Shown here: positions 1 through 8,160 of the stretch, piece by piece
Layout: each line of letters starts with the position of its first letter
Position numbering within the stretch: the first letter of the stretch is position 1
From: Rachicladosporium sp. CCFEE 5018
Taxonomy: Eukaryota > Ascomycota > Dothideomycetes > Cladosporiales > Cladosporiaceae
NCBI GenBank assembly: GCA_002077045.2
Contig: KZ111203.1
Span: 36,742 to 48,487, forward strand
Reading direction: 5' to 3'
Length of the DNA stretch: 11,746 nucleotides
Notes under the pieces: generated by a model
The model's input: only the letters and a program-made list of their open reading frames with translations
Databases searched by the model: none
What the model was told of the DNA's origin: nothing
Program-made: the position numbers and the translations under genes

Positions 1-2
1 GC

Positions 3-3000
3 GAAACCCATGAACGCCATCTGAATTGGCGCTGGCCTAGCAGCGAAGACCTCATTGCGTGCTCCGCGGGTATAGCCATTGAGGTTCACGAGGATGTGGA
101 TGCCATCGCGCACGATTTGATTGACAAGCCGTTCGGCAGTCCATCCGCTGGCATCACGGAAGTGAGGGGCTTCACCCTGGATTTGCCTTCGATGAACGGA
201 GTTGTCGTTGGCTGTCGTGGCGTAGCAGTAGGCTTCGACTCGCTTCCTGTTGTGCATACCAAAGACAGATTGCATCAAGTGCGCAAGCGGGTGGTTGTTG
301 AAGTCAGACGACACGTAGCCCACGCGCAATTGCGGTGATGGTGGTAGTGGCGGCGGATAGACCTCCCTCGGTAGCCAAGGTGCTCGCAGTGTGCAGACTG
401 AGATACGAAGGCCATTCCTCTGCGATATAAGTCGAATTTGCTTTGGAGACATCGGAGCAGTGAAGGTGTGGAAGGGTAGAACTGTCGGCGCTGTTGGCAC
501 GGACAGATTAGCGGGCAGCTGCGGTCGATCGTAGCTTGTGGAAGTGCGCCGCTGCTTACGAACGTGCGAGTCCTGGTACCGATGCCACGAGATGCGCCGC
601 GTCGCACGTTCAACAAGTCTCGTCAGCCTTGCGCCCTCCCACTTCTGATGATGCCAGCTCCTGAGCACCTGCCGCAAAGAGTCCTGCCGATCGATTGCAT
701 CATCCAAAGAGCCGTCGAGTATCAAGACCTGCAGCAGCATCTTCTCGAGTATAGTCGGCTGAAGGACCCCGCGACCCCAGCTCTCTCCATCCACCAGTTG
801 CTTCTCTACGATGTCGACAACACGCTTGATCCAGCCAGAACTCGTGGCACCAGGCTGTCTGGCGTCTAACAGCATACCATTGCGGTCGACATGCCATCGA
901 TCACGTCTACCACCATCGTCTGCGATGCCACCTCGAGACTGCCATCCACATACCGAGTTCAACGCGTTCGCGAGACCACACACAGCTTCGGCGAAGTCAG
1001 GATTGACTTCGACAGCACGTTTATAGAAGACAATAGCATCACTGATGCGGCCCTTGTCTTTGACAGCGTTCGCGAGATTAGCAAGGGCGATGTCAAAGCG
1101 TCCGTCGCATTTGACAGCGCGCTCGTACATCGTGATCGCTGCGTCCAGCTGTCCAATGTCCTTGAGAAGACTGCCCAGATTTGTGTAGAGATGTGCATGA
1201 TGCTGATCAAGTTGCAGGCCGTAGTTGTAGTACTGCAAAGCGAGAGCAATACCACTGCCAGGCACGACACCCGGGACCTCGACCTTCTGCATCGTATGAG
1301 CAGATGGTGCAACCTGCGGCACACCAGCTAGAAGGATCCCGACGTTGTTCGCAGTCGAAGGAGACGGCTGAAGCGCCAAGGAGAGATAATAGAGCGCAAG
1401 AATGTCGCGAACACCCGCTTGCAGTGGCGTCACACCAACAGATCGACTCGGATTCGACATGCCATCTTGGAAGATCTTGGCTAGTGACAGGAGCGAGTTG
1501 CTTGTAGTTGAGATGATCGCTTTGCGCTGCATACCAGTGGAGCCACCGGGGATGTATCTGAGGAACGGCAGCTCGCCCAGTGCTGGGAAGCAAGCCTTAG
1601 CGGTCGACAGAGCTTGCTCAGGTGTAAGCAGCAAAGGATCATGTGAGACCCGTGCAGGCTTCTCTACCTGTGTGTTGTACAGCCGCGCCGTGACGACTCG
1701 GAGTATATGATCAACAAGTCCTTGCACGTTCGTGAAGTGCCGGCCGACTGCGATGAGAACGGCGTCCTCGAACGCTTTCGCTGCGCCACCGTTATCTCCA
1801 ACACTGTAGAGCATATTGCCTTTCGCATGGATCAGGGCGAGGATCCGGCCATTGTCGCTGGGTGGTATGGCAAAGCCACTCGACCCGAACCCTGGCTCCG
1901 ATGCACCTACGAGGTCTTTCCAGTCTGACATGCTTGCATCGCCATCTACGTCAAAATCATACGAAATCTTGTCAGCAACATCTGATATTGCAGGTGAGCG
2001 GCTCGGGTTCGATACAGAACACTCGCTCCGCCGATCAGACACGCTCGGTGTGTCACTCTTATTGCTACACCGAAGACTTCGCTCCACGTGTTCGATGACT
2101 CGAATTGCATCACGACTTCTGTGGTCGTGACACAGCATACCCACAAGATGTTCGACCGCCTCGAAGTGGCTCGGCGCAGTTCTCACTACTCTGACCCAAT
2201 GCCGTTCCGCTTCCGGCTTCCTTCCAAGTGCGAGTAAGGCCGCAGCGAGGTTGGACAGCGCTTCCAGATGCTCTGGATCCTGATCAAGCACTTGCGAATA
2301 CCAGCTCTCGGCCTTTTTGTAGTCCCCAAGGCCATACGCTAGACACCCTCCAAGGTGCATTCCCTCAATCCATTGCCAGTCAGAATCCTGGCAAAGCTCA
2401 GTGATGAAAGATAGTGCTACTGTAGCACGTGAAGGGGGAGAGTTGTCTTGTGGATGTGGTCTGGGTGGGGGTGAGATCTGGTAAGAGCCCGTCGAACGGC
2501 GAAGCGCACGAGGACGGTTTTCATGCCACTCATTGGACTGCGGGGAACTCATACGCAGGTAGTCTATGTCACCTTCCGTTGGTCTGTACCCTTGCACTGG
2601 AGAGCGCATGGCTGGTGCACGGGCTTTGGGAGTTTCCGAGTCATCGTCACAGACCTTGACTCTTTGACTGTCTGACTCGTCGCGACTACGCGCAGGATCT
2701 GATGAGCGCCGTGCACGAGCGGTGATATCGGCGTGGGCCGCAGAGCTTCGTCTCCGTTGTGGCACAGCGAAGGAAGAGCGGGTCTGCGACAGCCTCGGCG
2801 GCTGGGGAAAGAAGCTTGGGCGATGTGGTACTTGCGGATGCCCGGTGGCGTGTCGCATTGCCTGTTGTTGCCTCTTCGTATGCTGAATGAATGCAAGCAG
2901 TTCTCGATACTGTTGTAAAGCCCAGGCAAAAGCCTTGTCTCGTTGGACGCCTTTAGTCGACTTCAAGCCATTCTCTGCGACGGGCCCAGAGGACGGTTCT

Positions 3001-3950
3001 AGATTTGCCGTGTACGAGCGCTCGTGGGTTGCTAATCGGAGGCCGTCCGGACCATGAGGGGGATACACGGCAGCTGGAGGCAATACATAAGGTACTTGCA
3101 ACGTATAGCCGCCCAGTGGCTTTGCCGGACCTGTGAAGTAGCTCGTACTCGGCATCATCTCGTGACCCTGTGGACGCAGCGGCTGAGGCGCATTGTCAAG
3201 GCGATCCCCAGCAGAAGGCCAACCACTGCTTGAAGAGAGGAAGCGATGTCCGCTAGGCGCGTACTGCCACTGACTGACCGGTTGCGGGTAGTGTCGAGGG
3301 TCTCGTACGGCTGCGGCCCTGTAGGGGACGTACGTGCCATCGTGCCAGTAAGGGCCGTACGGACCTGCTCCCTGGCCACCAGACGCAGTTGGTCCAACAT
3401 AATGGAAGGACGGCTGTACACCGCACGGGATGCTTTGATTGTAATACGCTTGTGCGCTCTGATATTGTTGCATCGGCACTTGCTGGAGCATAGAATCCAT
3501 TACAGGAAAGGAGTGTGGTAAATACTGGCTCGGGAGCGTGGACCATACGTTTATGCTCATCTGTTTCAGCACGGTCTGCGTGGCACGTTGTCGCTGGAGC
3601 TGATGCTCGGAGAATGTCATCCTGACCTGAGCACCACGGGCATGCGGCGCGCTGCCTCGACCATACAGCTCGACTCTCGGTCTTTGCTGAGACTTGTAAG
3701 TCGAGTCTGCCTGAGCAGAGACTTCGAACCCAGCGTTGAGGGTGCCGTTCGGAGTCTTGCGTCTAAGTGTGTTTTCAGCATGATGCGAGACTTCGCCGAA
3801 GCCCTGCGAAGATCCTGCATGAGGGCTTGTCCTGGGACGAGGGAAACTCGATGGCAGCTGTTCTGCTGGATCCGGCAGGTCAGGTGCGAGGGGTTGGGGT
3901 ACATCAGTGACTCCGTTAGCATGAGCGTATTGCAGCATATTGTCGGCCAT
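3..3950 (-). CDS. GT41 O-GlcNAc-transferase-type TPR protein (3' part missing)
   Basis: Predicted TPR-containing glycosyltransferase of family GT41, the family of O-GlcNAc transferase, which moves a sugar from a nucleotide donor to Ser/Thr of nuclear and cytosolic proteins. Reading the minus strand gives 1316 codons with no stop and no intron; the C-terminal catalytic half lies beyond the left edge. The chosen ATG (3950-3948) has A at -3 and G at +4, with an in-frame TAG 33 nt upstream (3986-3984). Residues 1 to about 510 are rich in Pro, Gln, Ser and Arg and look disordered. TPR-like helices lie at about 517-610 and, clearest, at 917-1003 (YKRAVEVNPDFAEAV). The catalytic domain shows LRVGYVSSDFNNHPLAHLMQ from 1208, with the conserved His of the NHP motif at 1220, then DGIHILVNLNGYTRGARNE from 1282 and RPAPIQ just before the edge. 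Family membership is firm. Whether the donor is UDP-GlcNAc or GDP-fucose (as in SPY-type members) cannot be told here. Confidence 0.93.
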   Translation of the reverse strand, partial: MADNMLQYAHANGVTDVPQPLAPDLPDPAEQLPSSFPRPRTSPHAGSSQGFGEVSHHAENTLRRKTPNGTLNAGFEVSAQADSTYKSQQRPRVELYGRGSAPHARGAQVRMTFSEHQLQRQRATQTVLKQMSINVWSTLPSQYLPHSFPVMDSMLQQVPMQQYQSAQAYYNQSIPCGVQPSFHYVGPTASGGQGAGPYGPYWHDGTYVPYRAAAVRDPRHYPQPVSQWQYAPSGHRFLSSSSGWPSAGDRLDNAPQPLRPQGHEMMPSTSYFTGPAKPLGGYTLQVPYVLPPAAVYPPHGPDGLRLATHERSYTANLEPSSGPVAENGLKSTKGVQRDKAFAWALQQYRELLAFIQHTKRQQQAMRHATGHPQVPHRPSFFPQPPRLSQTRSSFAVPQRRRSSAAHADITARARRSSDPARSRDESDSQRVKVCDDDSETPKARAPAMRSPVQGYRPTEGDIDYLRMSSPQSNEWHENRPRALRRSTGSYQISPPPRPHPQDNSPPSRATVALSFITELCQDSDWQWIEGMHLGGCLAYGLGDYKKAESWYSQVLDQDPEHLEALSNLAAALLALGRKPEAERHWVRVVRTAPSHFEAVEHLVGMLCHDHRSRDAIRVIEHVERSLRCSNKSDTPSVSDRRSECSVSNPSRSPAISDVADKISYDFDVDGDASMSDWKDLVGASEPGFGSSGFAIPPSDNGRILALIHAKGNMLYSVGDNGGAAKAFEDAVLIAVGRHFTNVQGLVDHILRVVTARLYNTQVEKPARVSHDPLLLTPEQALSTAKACFPALGELPFLRYIPGGSTGMQRKAIISTTSNSLLSLAKIFQDGMSNPSRSVGVTPLQAGVRDILALYYLSLALQPSPSTANNVGILLAGVPQVAPSAHTMQKVEVPGVVPGSGIALALQYYNYGLQLDQHHAHLYTNLGSLLKDIGQLDAAITMYERAVKCDGRFDIALANLANAVKDKGRISDAIVFYKRAVEVNPDFAEAVCGLANALNSVCGWQSRGGIADDGGRRDRWHVDRNGMLLDARQPGATSSGWIKRVVDIVEKQLVDGESWGRGVLQPTILEKMLLQVLILDGSLDDAIDRQDSLRQVLRSWHHQKWEGARLTRLVERATRRISWHRYQDSHVRKQRRTSTSYDRPQLPANLSVPTAPTVLPFHTFTAPMSPKQIRLISQRNGLRISVCTLRAPWLPREVYPPPLPPSPQLRVGYVSSDFNNHPLAHLMQSVFGMHNRKRVEAYCYATTANDNSVHRRQIQGEAPHFRDASGWTAERLVNQIVRDGIHILVNLNGYTRGARNEVFAARPAPIQMAFMGF

Positions 3951-5371
3951 TATGGTTCGGACCTCGCACTGATTAAGCGTGCACTAGCGATCTCGCAGGC
4001 GATCCTTTGTCACGCCCGGTTCCTCTGCCACGCCAGATAACATCGCGAGCACGCCTATACTCCGGCTTTCGCTCTGATAGGTCTCTGCAGATATTCTGAG
4101 ACCAAACGCCAATACTAGTATGCCTTTGCGACACTGCCAAACATTCATAGACCTCTCAGCCCGGAGAAAGCGTCCCCAATGGAGTCGAGGCGACGTGCGT
4201 TGGAGCCACAAGGCTGTCACTTCCCGCGAGATGGAACAAGGAACGCGAGCAAGACGTCGTCACCCGTTTAAAGCGGCGCGGGTGTGACCACGAGTCGTAA
4301 GAAGATCGTGAGTGCGGTCCTTGTCCCTGGGACTCGATACGTGTGTGTTTGCGGCTACGTGCGTGCCTTGCTGCTAGCCGTGCCTTTATCCCAAATACGA
4401 GTTCCAATACAGCAATGTATCCGCGACTTTGCCAGGTGCCTGGGACTCGGAGCAAGCTCTTTCAAACAAGCGTGTGCTGGGTGTCCACTGCGCTGAGACC
4501 AAGAGCTCGTCCTCAACTCCGGGACGGTGATGCTAGGCTATCACCAAGATGTTGAGCAGTATCGAGTTCTAGATGTCGCGGGATAACACAAGGTAAGTTG
4601 GTGTTGAAATACTTCGACGCGTGAGAAACGAAGAGTCGAGACATATGGATAGCATATGCAGCTGTCACGCCGCCTCGCAATCTATCGTGGTTCATGGCGC
4701 AGCAAAAGTACAGTGCGGCCACGCATTCCTCCACTCACATGCACGTATCAAAGCGTTAAGCTTCTCTCTAGCCCAACGGCCGCAGTAGCGCCCTCCACAA
4801 TCTCAAGCCATCTTTCCGGCCCGTCAACACCAACTGCTGACATGAAAGTCGACAGATGTTGGCATCTCTGGTCGAGCCGGCAAATTCTGACGACCTGCAG
4901 ACGGCTGTGTAGCGGTACAGATGACGAGTGGGCCGGGAACTTCTCACGCGCAAGACATTGAATCGCGTCAACTGGGACCCAGCGGAATCGGCGGCATCAG
5001 TTCCGATACATTCTCGCGGATGCGACGTCCAGGGTTTCGCACGCAGGCGACCCGCATGGTGGCTGCACTGGCGCGGCCTTGTCAGCAAGGATCTCGGCTC
5101 GCGGGAGCGAATGACTGTGCTGGGACTGCATGTCGCATGCTGATCCTCGCCAACATGCACCAACGGTGTGCATCCTTTCACTGCAATATCACGGCACTGA
5201 ATGGGTCCTCGTGTCGCACTGCAACGACGCCCGACAGTGAGCGGAATAGTCGCGGTAGCCAAGTCATGGCACCGCACGGCATCTTTGCACGGTCTGCATA
5301 CACGATAAGTGATTTATGCGGACAAGAGTTCGCTCAGGGCCAGATGTCTTTCCATTCGCCGACATCATATC
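3951..5371. other. Gene-poor stretch: GT41 upstream region and cupin 3' flank
   Basis: About 1.4 kb with no reading frame that I can support. Frames of 150-170 codons exist on both strands but overlap each other, have mixed composition and no recognisable motif. The left part must hold the promoter and 5' UTR of the GT41 gene. It includes an upstream frame (4220-3984, minus) that is in phase with the GT41 start but closed by one TAG. Small repeats at 4080-4103, 4109-4139/4404-4434 and 4326-4336/4439-4449 are the only structure seen. The right part, next to 5371, should be the 3' UTR of the cupin gene. No TATA box or terminator could be assigned with confidence. Confidence 0.6.
4080..4103. repeat. 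Short inverted repeat GGTCTC...GAGACC
   Basis: Perfect 6-bp arms (4080-4085 and 4098-4103) around a 12-nt spacer, lying 130-153 nt upstream of the GT41 start codon and probably in its 5' UTR or promoter. It could be a small hairpin or a protein site. At this length it could also be chance. Confidence 0.3.
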
Positions 5372-6486
5372 TCACAAGCTGAGTCGGCAGCCGAGATCCT
5401 TGCCCAGTGCATCTAATTCAGACTCATCCCATGCTGCAGCGCTCTCAGGGAGGGTCGAAAGATGATGAGCGCTCCCGAGACGTTGATACAATTCCATGAG
5501 GCCTGGGCCGTTGGCAAAGGCATAGAAGCTGGCGAAGCGACTTCCTGCCGCAATGGAGAATTCAATGCCTTTTGGGACAAAGACCAACTCTCCAGCGTAC
5601 AAGTGAGCAGGCTTTGAGTTGCCAACGTGGACTTGCAATCCTCCTTCCACTACTAGAAAAGCATGGTGGACATGATCAAACGCCAGCCTTCGGCTTGAAG
5701 ATGCAAACAGGCCTGCATGTAGCTTCAGATGCGACGACACCTCGATCTGACCGATGGAGAACTTTCCCCCTGACTCTGCGGTAGTGGCAAGAGGCCTGCA
5801 CAATGTCCCGCCGGCGAGGTATGCCGGACCAGTGGCATTCTTCACGAAGTATGGCTTCAGGGAACCCGGAAGTCTGCCGTCGGTCTCTGCCCAGGACTGA
5901 GGCTCGACACCGCGATGCTGTGGACATGGCACCATGTCGAACTTCTCGGCAGCCGCTTTCAGCTTCGGAAGCAAGACGTCGAAGAAGTTGCGGTCGTCTT
6001 CCAATGGCCACGTCGCACCGTCATATGGCTCTCCAATGAATCGGAAGAACTCCTCCCATCCACCTGGCACTATGAGACCAACCATCTCAGAGTGTGGGCC
6101 AACTATCTGGTATTGATGTATCGTGCCCTAATTGATCAGCAATAGCTAGAACTCTTCCCTCGATCGACACTACTCACAGGAGGCACGCTTGCGAAATCGC
6201 CAGAACTCAGTGTCCGGCATTGATCGTCGGCCCACACGTTGATCTGCCCTTTCAGGCACAAGAAGACATCGTGAGCTTCTCTGTGGTAGTGGAAGCCGAT
6301 TGGGTCCCCTTGACTACCTCCAGAGCCAACAACAGCGAATGCATCATCGGTCTCTTTGCCGGTCACAAGTAGTCTGGTCGCTGATTTGGACAAGGGGATG
6401 TATATGATCTCTCCTTCTTGACTCGAGATGATGTACGGCTTTGACGAGATCCCTGTCGGTAGGGTCGTGGTCTCGATCTTCGCCAT
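5372..6486 (-). CDS. Bicupin, quercetin 2,3-dioxygenase-like (two exons)
   Basis: Predicted metal-dependent cupin dioxygenase of 354 residues, resembling fungal quercetin 2,3-dioxygenases (flavonol ring opening with release of CO). The real substrate is unknown. Exon 1 is 6486-6178 and exon 2 is 6127-5372, joined in phase 0 so that ASVPP continues into GTIHQYQIVGPHSE. The first cupin carries GFHYHREAHDVFLCLKG: His66, His68 and, where quercetinase has its metal-ligand Glu, Asp73. The fourth ligand would be His107 of GTIH, just after the splice. The second cupin (about 245-290, HVHHAFLVVEGG and GELVFVPKG) keeps the fold but lacks the HxH...E pattern, so one metal site is likely. The start at 6486 has A at -3 and G at +4. 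An in-frame ATG at 6597 would add 37 residues including a hydrophobic run, so a signal peptide form cannot be excluded. The gene is transcribed divergently from the TatD gene. Confidence 0.9.
6128..6177 (-). other. Intron of the cupin gene (50 nt)
   Basis: On the minus strand it starts GTGAGT and ends CAATTAG, with a CTGAT branch-like site about 10 nt before the acceptor. Removing it restores an uninterrupted cupin motif (VPP-GTIHQY). Without splicing the frame stops within 50 nt. Confidence 0.9.
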
Positions 6487-6648
6487 TCTGCCACTATGGC
6501 AGCAGGCACTCAAGACCGATCCACCTAGGAGAGCGGCAACGTTACATATTACGAGTACGGTGTGGAAGTGACAGACCACCGGATGATGAGCCACCATCCA
6601 CTTTTCCCGCAGTCCACTTCAGCATCAGCATTAGGGCTCAGTGGGCGA

Positions 6649-6656
6649 TCGGCCGA
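6649..6656. promoter_or_regulatory. Palindrome TCGGCCGA (zero spacer)
   Basis: Perfect 8-bp palindrome with the same half-sites as the two neighbouring elements but no spacer. Alone it is weak evidence; it is listed because it falls in the same promoter. Confidence 0.3.
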
Positions 6657-6669
6657 GCGTACATAGCTA

Positions 6670-6685
6670 ATCGGCAAATGCCGAT
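6670..6685. promoter_or_regulatory. TCGG-N6-CCGA palindrome, possible Zn2Cys6 factor site
   Basis: The sequence ATCGGCAAATGCCGAT has 7-bp perfect arms around AA. Read as half-sites it is TCGG, six bases, CCGA, which is the published layout for Aspergillus UaY and close to yeast Ppr1 (TTCGG-N6-CCGAA), both binuclear zinc cluster activators. It lies 184-199 nt upstream of the cupin start and 228-243 nt upstream of the TatD start, so it could serve either gene. The pattern is seen directly; binding by any factor is inferred. Confidence 0.5.
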
Positions 6686-6824
6686 GGAATCTGATGCTGC
6701 AGTGTGAGTCCCCAGCAATGATGCTTCTGGCTGTCTTCTGGCCTTGGCACAAGTTCCTGCCACTCTCAAACACATCGGCGGGGTACTGAAAGCCAGACAT
6801 CACCCCGCCAAATACTTGGTGCAT

Positions 6825-6846
6825 GTCGGCATCAGCATTTGCCGAC
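6825..6846. promoter_or_regulatory. Inverted repeat GTCGGCA-N8-TGCCGAC
   Basis: Perfect 7-bp arms (6825-6831, 6840-6846) with an 8-nt spacer. In half-site terms this is TCGG-N12-CCGA, sharing the extended half-site TCGGCA with the element at 6670-6685. It ends 66 nt before the TatD ATG, so it may lie in the TatD core promoter or 5' UTR. Confidence 0.4.
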
Positions 6847-6905
6847 TTCATCCTTGGCATCGAGGTAAACATTAGTCTGCCAGTCTACGTATCTTACACA
6901 ATACC

Positions 6906-6980
6906 ATGAATCATGGCGGGAACCATAGAAGCATTACCGTGGGCTCTGGGCGTCTTCGATGCTCACTGTCATCCCACTGA
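6906..6980 (+). other. Upstream ORF overlapping the TatD start (24 codons)
   Basis: An ATG 7 nt before the TatD start codon opens another frame that runs 24 codons across that start to a TGA at 6978-6980. It has A at -3, so scanning ribosomes could use it. It matters only if the transcript begins upstream of 6906, which is not known. Confidence 0.35.
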
Positions 6981-8160
6981 CACGCTCGCAAGCCTACAGG
7001 CGATACCGAGCATGCGGGCGAAAGTGCTAACCGTGATGGCCACTCGAGCTGCGGACCAGCATCTGGTAGCGGACGCGGCAGCCATGATCGGCGTGAAGCC
7101 TACTGATCTTGGCAGTGGAGATAATAAATGGAGGTAGGTAAGCCGTAGGTAAGACATCGCCTTCGAAGCGAGCAGGTAGAGTTCTGACAAACATAGCAAT
7201 GAAAACAAGATCGTACCAGCGTTCGGCTGGCATCCTTGGTTCTCACATCAGATGTTCGATGATTCTGCTACCTCTGACAGTGACACTCTCACTGGACACG
7301 GAAAAGTCGTGCACTATCAAAGAGTACTGACTCCTAAGCCGGACGACCGCGATCTCTTACTGTCTCTGCCTGACCCAATTCCACTCTCGTCATTCATAGA
7401 ACAGACAAGATGCTACCTCAAGCAGTATCCGCTGGCGCTGATTGGCGAGGTCGGCCTAGACAAATCCTGTCGCATTCCCATACCGTCCTCACACGAACAT
7501 CAACGAGACCGCGCCGCCGATGCCACGCCTGGCGGGCGCGAGGGCAAGCCACTTACGCCTTACAGAGTCAATATGAGCCATCAGCAGCTTGTGTTGGTTG
7601 CTCAGCTTCGTCTTGCGGGAGAGATGCAGCGAGCTGTCTCATGTCACGGCGTGCAGGCGCATGGCGTCTTGTTCGACACGCTTGCGTCAACTTGGAAGGG
7701 CTACGAGCGGCGGAAGCTGTCAAAGAAGGAACGGAAAATGCAGGAGGTTCAGCCGGCTGACGGGCTTGATAGTGGAGGTACGTCTACAGGTGGTGCAAAG
7801 CCGTATCCGCCACGACTATGTCTACACTCCTTCTCAGGCACCGCGGAGACGGTGAAGCAATATCTCGTACCTTCTATCCCCTGCGAGATATATTTCAGCT
7901 TCAGCACGACGATCAACGGCTGGTCTGATGATGGTCAGGGCAAAGTCGAAACGGCAGTCCGAGCTGTTCCTGATGATAGACTACTCATCGAGAGCGACAT
8001 GGACTGTGCTGGAAATGATATGGACGCTCATCTGGAAGAAGTCATCCGCAAGGTATGTTCTGTGAAGCAGTGGGATCTAGAAGCAGGGGTGAAGCAGCTT
8101 GGAAGCAACTGGATGCGCTTCGTTGGGCTGAGCACTACCGAGAGTCAGGCGGCGCCGTAG
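6913..8160 (+). CDS. TatD-family metal-dependent hydrolase, Scn1-like (two exons)
   Basis: Predicted 394-residue member of the TatD family of metal-dependent amidohydrolase-fold enzymes; several members are DNases, and fission yeast Scn1 is known as a Cut9-interacting protein. Exon 1 is 6913-7133 and exon 2 is 7197-8160; the join makes Ser74 and gives NENKIVPAFGWHPWFSHQ. Metal-site motifs are in family order: FDAHCH (His18, His20), GEVGLD (Glu158, Asp162), SCHGVQAHG (His224), LHSFSG (His284) and ESDMD (Glu339, Asp341). The acidic and histidine ligands look intact, so activity is plausible. A hydrophilic segment (about residues 245-275), rich in Lys, Glu and Gly, separates two core strands and is probably a surface loop. 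The start at 6913 has A at -3 and G at +4. The protein lacks an evident signal peptide and is probably cytosolic or nuclear. Nuclease activity is inferred from the family only. Confidence 0.9.
7134..7196 (+). other. Intron of the TatD gene (63 nt)
   Basis: It begins GTAGGTAAG and ends ACATAG, with a CTGAC branch point 8 nt before the acceptor. Unspliced, exon 1 meets TAG at 7135-7137. Splicing restores the conserved GWHPWFSH segment in frame. A second donor-like GTAAG overlaps just downstream but would bring in the TAG. Confidence 0.88.

Larger units (their letters stand above)
6615..6704. repeat. Imperfect inverted repeat with 55-nt loop
   Basis: The left arm at 6615-6632 (CACTTCAGCATCAGCATT) and the right arm at 6688-6704 (reverse complement CACTGCAGCATCAGATT) match with one mismatch and one extra base. 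The loop carries two further palindromes. It lies 129-218 nt upstream of the cupin start. It could be a regulatory cruciform or RNA hairpin, or a relic of a tiny inverted-repeat element; no target-site duplication was seen. Confidence 0.55.
6487..6912. promoter_or_regulatory. Divergent promoter between cupin and TatD genes
   Basis: This 426-bp interval separates the start codons of two genes transcribed away from each other, so it must hold both promoters and 5' UTRs. It contains three TCGG...CCGA palindromes (6649-6656, 6671-6684, 6826-6845), a large imperfect inverted repeat (6615-6704) and a repeated 11-mer GCATCAGCATT (6622-6632 and 6829-6839). No convincing TATA box was seen. Confidence 0.7.

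Noticed and set aside
891..1331. Plus-strand frames across 96-4040 (for example 891-1331 and 3588-4040)
   Set aside because: They are antisense to the GT41 reading frame, whose translation matches conserved TPR and catalytic motifs throughout.
2001..2014. GGTTCGA resembling a tRNA B-box
   Set aside because: It lies within the GT41 coding frame, lacks the following CC, and has no A-box or cloverleaf around it. No tRNA was found elsewhere by eye.
4768..5277. 169-codon minus frame, and the overlapping 153-codon plus frame at 4921-5382
   Set aside because: Both are rich in Arg, Ser, Thr and Cys, have no recognisable motif and overlap each other; they look like random open frames in GC-rich DNA.
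6487..6597. N-terminal extension of the cupin from an ATG at 6597
   Set aside because: It would add 37 residues with a hydrophobic run, a possible signal peptide, but the ATG at 6486 has the better context and gives a start consistent with homologs. Kept as an alternative in the gene entry.
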